A DNA stretch of 64,000 nucleotides from Streptomyces sp. NBC_01237 (lineage in GTDB: Bacteria > Actinomycetota > Actinomycetes > Streptomycetales > Streptomycetaceae): contig NZ_CP108508.1 of NCBI RefSeq assembly GCF_035917275.1, positions 5,146,001 through 5,210,000 of the forward strand, written 5' to 3'. Position 1 is the first letter of the stretch. Every line of letters starts with the position of its first letter. The notes beneath the pieces were generated by a model. The model worked only from the letters and a program-made list of their open reading frames with translations, searched no databases and had not been told where the DNA came from. The translations under genes and the position numbers were made by a program. This document shows positions 60,942-64,000 of this stretch, piece by piece.

Positions 60942-62147
60942 ATGACGGAACTGCCTCGGATCGTCAGCGTCGACGACCATGTGATCGAGCCACCGCACCT
61001 CTTCTCCACCTGGCTGCCCGCCAAGTACCGCGAGCGCGGCCCGCAGCCGCTGACGGCGGGCATCGGCGAGCTGGCGTACACGGGAGGCAAGTACGTCATC
61101 ACGATGGACCCCGACGGACCGCCCACCGACTGGTGGATCTACGAGGACCTGAAGTTCCCGTACAAGCGCAACATCGCCGCCGTCGGCTTCGACCGCGACG
61201 ACATGACCCTGGAGGGCATCACCCGCTCGGAGATGCGGCCCGGCTGCTGGGACCCGGCCGAGCGCCTCAAGGACATGGACCTCAACCATGTCGAGGCGTC
61301 CCTCTGCTTCCCCACCTTCCCGCGCTTCTGCGGCCAGACCTTCGCCGAGGCCCACGACAAGGAGGTCGCCCTCGCCTGTGTGCGCGCCTACAACGACTGG
61401 ATGGTCGAGGAGTGGTGCGGCGACAGCGGCGGCCGGCTGATCCCCCTCTGCATCATCCCGCTCTGGGACATCGACCTGGCCGTCGCGGAGATCAGGCGCA
61501 ACGCCGCCCGCGGGGTGCGGGCGGTGACCTTCTCCGAGATCCCCACCCACCTCGGTCTGCCCTCGATCCACACCGGGTACTGGGACCCGTTCTTCGCGGT
61601 CTGCCAGGAGACCGGAACGGTCGTGAACATGCACATCGGGTCCAGCTCGCAGATGCCCGCGGCCTCCCCCGACGCCCCGCCCGCCGTCCAGGCGTCGCTC
61701 TCCTTCAACAACGCCATGGCCTCCATGATGGACTTCCTGTTCAGCGGGGTCCTGGTGAAGCACCCGCACCTCAAGCTGGCCTACAGCGAGGGCCAGATGG
61801 GCTGGATCCCGTACGCCCTGGAGCGCGCCGACGACGTGTGGGAGGAGCACCGCGCCTGGGGCGGGGTGCGCGACCTGATCCCCGAGCCGCCGTCCACGTA
61901 CTACTACCGGCAGATCTTCTGCTGCTTCTTCCGCGACAAGCACGGGATCGCGTCCCTCGACGTCGTCGGCCGCGACAACGCCACCTTCGAGACCGACTAC
62001 CCGCACGTCGACTCGACCTTCCCGCACACCAAGGAGGTCGCCCTCGACCACGTCAAGGGACTGGACGAGGAGACCGTCTACAAACTGATGCGCGGAAACG
62101 CGATCCGGATGCTCGGTCTGGATCTCGACCGGGACCGGGTCGAGTAG
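60942..62147 (+). CDS. Amidohydrolase family protein (metal-dependent hydrolase)
   Basis: 401 residues from ATG 60942. The amidohydrolase-2 barrel is seen in VSVDDHVIEPPHLFSTWLP (opening metal site DxH), TVVNMHIGSSSQMP, LKLAYSEGQMGWIPYALERA and ETDYPHVDSTFPHTKE. This is the ACMSD-like type that in mycobacteria and streptomycetes lies in acyl-CoA or steroid-like degradation clusters. A hydrolytic or decarboxylating role on a ring-opened acid is plausible; the substrate is not apparent. Confidence 0.9.
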   Translation: MTELPRIVSVDDHVIEPPHLFSTWLPAKYRERGPQPLTAGIGELAYTGGKYVITMDPDGPPTDWWIYEDLKFPYKRNIAAVGFDRDDMTLEGITRSEMRPGCWDPAERLKDMDLNHVEASLCFPTFPRFCGQTFAEAHDKEVALACVRAYNDWMVEEWCGDSGGRLIPLCIIPLWDIDLAVAEIRRNAARGVRAVTFSEIPTHLGLPSIHTGYWDPFFAVCQETGTVVNMHIGSSSQMPAASPDAPPAVQASLSFNNAMASMMDFLFSGVLVKHPHLKLAYSEGQMGWIPYALERADDVWEEHRAWGGVRDLIPEPPSTYYYRQIFCCFFRDKHGIASLDVVGRDNATFETDYPHVDSTFPHTKEVALDHVKGLDEETVYKLMRGNAIRMLGLDLDRDRVE

Positions 62148-62158
62148 GCGGCCGCGCC

Positions 62159-63313
62159 GTGGACCTCACGTACACGGAGGAAGAGGAGGAGTTCCGGGCG
62201 CGGCTGCGGAAGTGGCTCGCCTCGGTGCTCCCCGGGCTGCCCGCGAAGCCCCCGCCCGACGACTGGCCCGCCCGCCGCGCGTACGACACCGCCTGGCAGC
62301 GGATGCTCCACGACGCCGGGTACGCCGGTCTGCACTGGCCGCTCGACGCGGGCGGCCGGGGCGCCACCCCCACCCAGCACCTGATCTACCTGGAGGAGAC
62401 CGAGCGGGCCGGTGCCCCGTACGTCGGCGCCAACTTCGTCGGGCTGCTGCACGCCGGGCCCACCATCGCCGCCGAGGGCACGGCCGGTCAGCGGGCCCGC
62501 TGGCTGCCGCCCGTCCTGCGCGGCGACGAGATCTGGTGCCAGGGGTTCAGCGAACCGGACGCGGGCTCCGACCTGGCCGCGCTGCGCACCCGGGCCGTAC
62601 GGGACGGCGACCACTACGTGGTGAGCGGACAGAAGATCTGGACCTCGCACGCCGAGGTCGCCGACTGGTGCGAACTGCTCGTGCGTACGGATCCGGAGGC
62701 GCCGAAACACCGCGGCATCAGCTGGCTCGCCCTGCCGATGGACGCGCCGGGGATCACCGTCCGCCCGCTGCGGACCCTCGCCGGGTCCACGGAGTTCGCC
62801 GAGATGTTCCTCGACGAGGTCCGGGTGCCGGTCTCCCACCGCGTCGGCGCGGAGAACGACGGCTGGCGGGTCACCATGGTCACCCTCTCCTTCGAACGCG
62901 GTACGGCCTTCGTCGGCGAGGTCGTCGCCTGCCGCCGCACCCTCGGTGAACTGGCGGCGGCCGCGCGGGCGAACGGCCGCTGGGACGACCCGGTGCTGCG
63001 CCGCCGGCTCGGCAGGCTGAACGCGGAATTCCGGGCGCTGTGGCGGCTCACCCAGTGGAACGTCAGCGAGGCCCAGCGCAGCGGCGGCGTCCCCGGCACC
63101 GGCGGATCGGTCTTCAAACTGCGCTACTCGCAGGCCCGCCAGGAGCTGTACGGGGCGGCGGCCGAGGTGCTCGGTGCGGACAGCCTCGATCTGGACCGGG
63201 AGTGGGTCCTGGACCGGCTGTCCTCCCTCTCGTACACGATCGCCGCGGGCACCTCGCAGATCCAGCGGAACATCGTCGCCGAGCGGATGCTCGGCCTGCC
63301 GAAGGGGCGCTGA
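62159..63313 (+). CDS. Acyl-CoA dehydrogenase, FadE-like, first of a pair
   Basis: 384 residues from GTG 62159, 11 bp after the amidohydrolase stop. FAD motifs: WCQGFSEPDAGSDLAALRT and VVSGQKIWTSHAEVADWCEL. The C-terminal loop reads SYTIAAGTSQIQRNIVAERMLGLPKGR, with alanine where medium-chain dehydrogenases have the catalytic glutamate before GT. Paired FadE genes in mycobacteria make heteromeric enzymes in which only one subunit has the base; this and the next gene fit that pattern. Confidence 0.9.
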   Translation: MDLTYTEEEEEFRARLRKWLASVLPGLPAKPPPDDWPARRAYDTAWQRMLHDAGYAGLHWPLDAGGRGATPTQHLIYLEETERAGAPYVGANFVGLLHAGPTIAAEGTAGQRARWLPPVLRGDEIWCQGFSEPDAGSDLAALRTRAVRDGDHYVVSGQKIWTSHAEVADWCELLVRTDPEAPKHRGISWLALPMDAPGITVRPLRTLAGSTEFAEMFLDEVRVPVSHRVGAENDGWRVTMVTLSFERGTAFVGEVVACRRTLGELAAAARANGRWDDPVLRRRLGRLNAEFRALWRLTQWNVSEAQRSGGVPGTGGSVFKLRYSQARQELYGAAAEVLGADSLDLDREWVLDRLSSLSYTIAAGTSQIQRNIVAERMLGLPKGR

Positions 63314-63320
63314 GCGGACT

Positions 63321-64000
63321 GTGGACTTCCAGCTCTCGGAGGATCAGCGGGCGCTGCGGACAGGGGTGCGCGACCTGCTCGCGGGACGCTTCGGCAGGGA
63401 CCGGATGCGGGCCGCCCTGGACCGGGGCGAGGGCCCCGGCCGGGGCCTGTGGGGGGAGCTCGGCGCGGCCGGGTTCTTCGCGCTGCGGCTGCCGGAGGAC
63501 AGCGGCGGGGTGGGCCTCGGGCTGCCCGAGGCCGCGCTGCTCTTCGAGGAGGCGGGGCGGGTGCTGCTGCCCGGACCGCTGGTGGCCACCCACCTCGCCG
63601 CCGGTGCGGTGGAGGGGGCCGCGGAGGGGCGGACCGCGGTGACCGCGGCGGACGGCGACGGTCCGGTGGCGGACCTGGCGGACGCCGACGCGGTGCTCGT
63701 CCTGGGGGAGGGCGTGCGGGTGCTGACCGGGGAGCCGTTGCGCGCCGTGGTGCGCGGGGCCCGCCCCGTACGTTCGCTCGATCCGTTCACCCCGCTCCAC
63801 CGGTCGACGGACCTGGCCGGACAGGGGGAGCCGCTGCCCGGCGACGCGGCGCGGCTGCGCGGCGAGGGAGCGGTGCTCACCGCCGCCGAACAGCTCGGAA
63901 GTGCCGCCCGCACCCTGGAAATGGCCGTCCAACACGCCCGTGAGCGTGAGCAGTTCGGTACCCCGATCGGGTCGTTCCAGGCGGTCAAACATCTCTGCGC
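63321..64000 (+). CDS. Acyl-CoA dehydrogenase, second of a pair, cut by window edge
   Basis: The first 226 residues are visible from GTG 63321, 7 bp after the previous stop. It has a typical start (DFQLSEDQRALRTGVRDLLAG), a shortened and degenerate middle domain with an Asp/Gly/Ala-rich stretch (TAADGDGPVADLADADAVLV) instead of the usual FAD motifs, then the C-terminal helices (AEQLGSAARTLEMAVQHARE, REQFGTPIGSFQAVKHLC). This is the beta-subunit type of heteromeric dehydrogenases. Confidence 0.88.
   Translation, partial: MDFQLSEDQRALRTGVRDLLAGRFGRDRMRAALDRGEGPGRGLWGELGAAGFFALRLPEDSGGVGLGLPEAALLFEEAGRVLLPGPLVATHLAAGAVEGAAEGRTAVTAADGDGPVADLADADAVLVLGEGVRVLTGEPLRAVVRGARPVRSLDPFTPLHRSTDLAGQGEPLPGDAARLRGEGAVLTAAEQLGSAARTLEMAVQHAREREQFGTPIGSFQAVKHLC

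Overview
This is a high-GC chromosomal window from a streptomycete. Coding regions have near-saturated G/C at third positions, start codons are often GTG or TTG, and many gene junctions are ATGA or GTGA overlaps. A complete conservon, an NsdA-like regulator, a DmdR-type iron regulator, XRE-DUF397 pairs and mycothiol-type MDMPI proteins also point to Streptomyces. The serC, AtuA/carboxylase, citrate synthase, pdxH, dmdR and purU neighbours resemble a core region of the streptomycete chromosome as I remember it; I could not check this by alignment. I see no rRNA, tRNA, CRISPR array, transposase or integrase.

Layout. 1-4.8 kb: a TetR regulator (cut by the window edge) divergent from a DrrAB-like ABC exporter, then a GNAT acetyltransferase, a methyltransferase, a DUF4259 protein and a Uma2-family protein. 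4.9-6.1 kb: serC. 6.1-11.6 kb: a minus-strand conservon (cvnA-cvnB-cvnC-cvnD plus two P450s), in which every gene overlaps the next; one P450 lacks the usually invariant ExxR arginine. 11.8-17.5 kb: a YdiJ-like FAD/Fe-S dehydrogenase, a hypothetical protein, and a divergent LysR/EamA exporter pair. 17.5-21.2 kb: an accessory patch with broken PIN toxin, antitoxin and MmyB-type regulator genes, a three-gene operon of unknown function, and a divergent XRE-DUF397 pair. 21.2-25.5 kb: a DinB/DUF664 protein, a small hypothetical protein and a large secreted lectin/VCBS/GDPD-like protein.

25.8-36.3 kb is a catabolic block: a TIGR03084-type protein, an AtuA-like protein, both subunits of a biotin-dependent acyl-CoA carboxylase, an acyl-CoA dehydrogenase, an acyl-CoA ligase, an enoyl-CoA hydratase and a TetR regulator. 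It would suit activation and degradation of a branched or terpenoid-like acid; the substrate is not determined. 36.3-45.3 kb holds a second citrate synthase, pdxH, a candidate small structured RNA, a beta-propeller phytase with a PHO-box-like repeat, a PAS/GAF protein, a SIS-domain protein, a DmdR-type regulator, a long gene-poor gap and an alpha/beta hydrolase with a TTA codon. 45.3-55.2 kb holds an ABC exporter, a primase-polymerase-like protein, an NsdA-like regulator, a Pro/Gln-rich membrane protein, a substrate-binding lipoprotein, a conserved hypothetical protein and purU. 55.2-59.1 kb holds a zinc-finger/MDMPI fusion coupled to a sigma factor, a STAS antagonist and an EF-hand protein. 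59.2-64.0 kb is a second acyl-CoA catabolic cluster, with a ligase divergent from an amidohydrolase and two acyl-CoA dehydrogenases (the last cut by the edge); paired operator-like sites lie between the divergent arms.

The best candidates for something not yet described are the unknown operon opposite the XRE-DUF397 pair, the promoter/leader-ORF/structured-RNA unit near 38.5 kb, the ExxR-less P450 in the conservon, the structured region before the EamA exporter, and the sigma factor coupled to a soluble zinc-finger/MDMPI protein.
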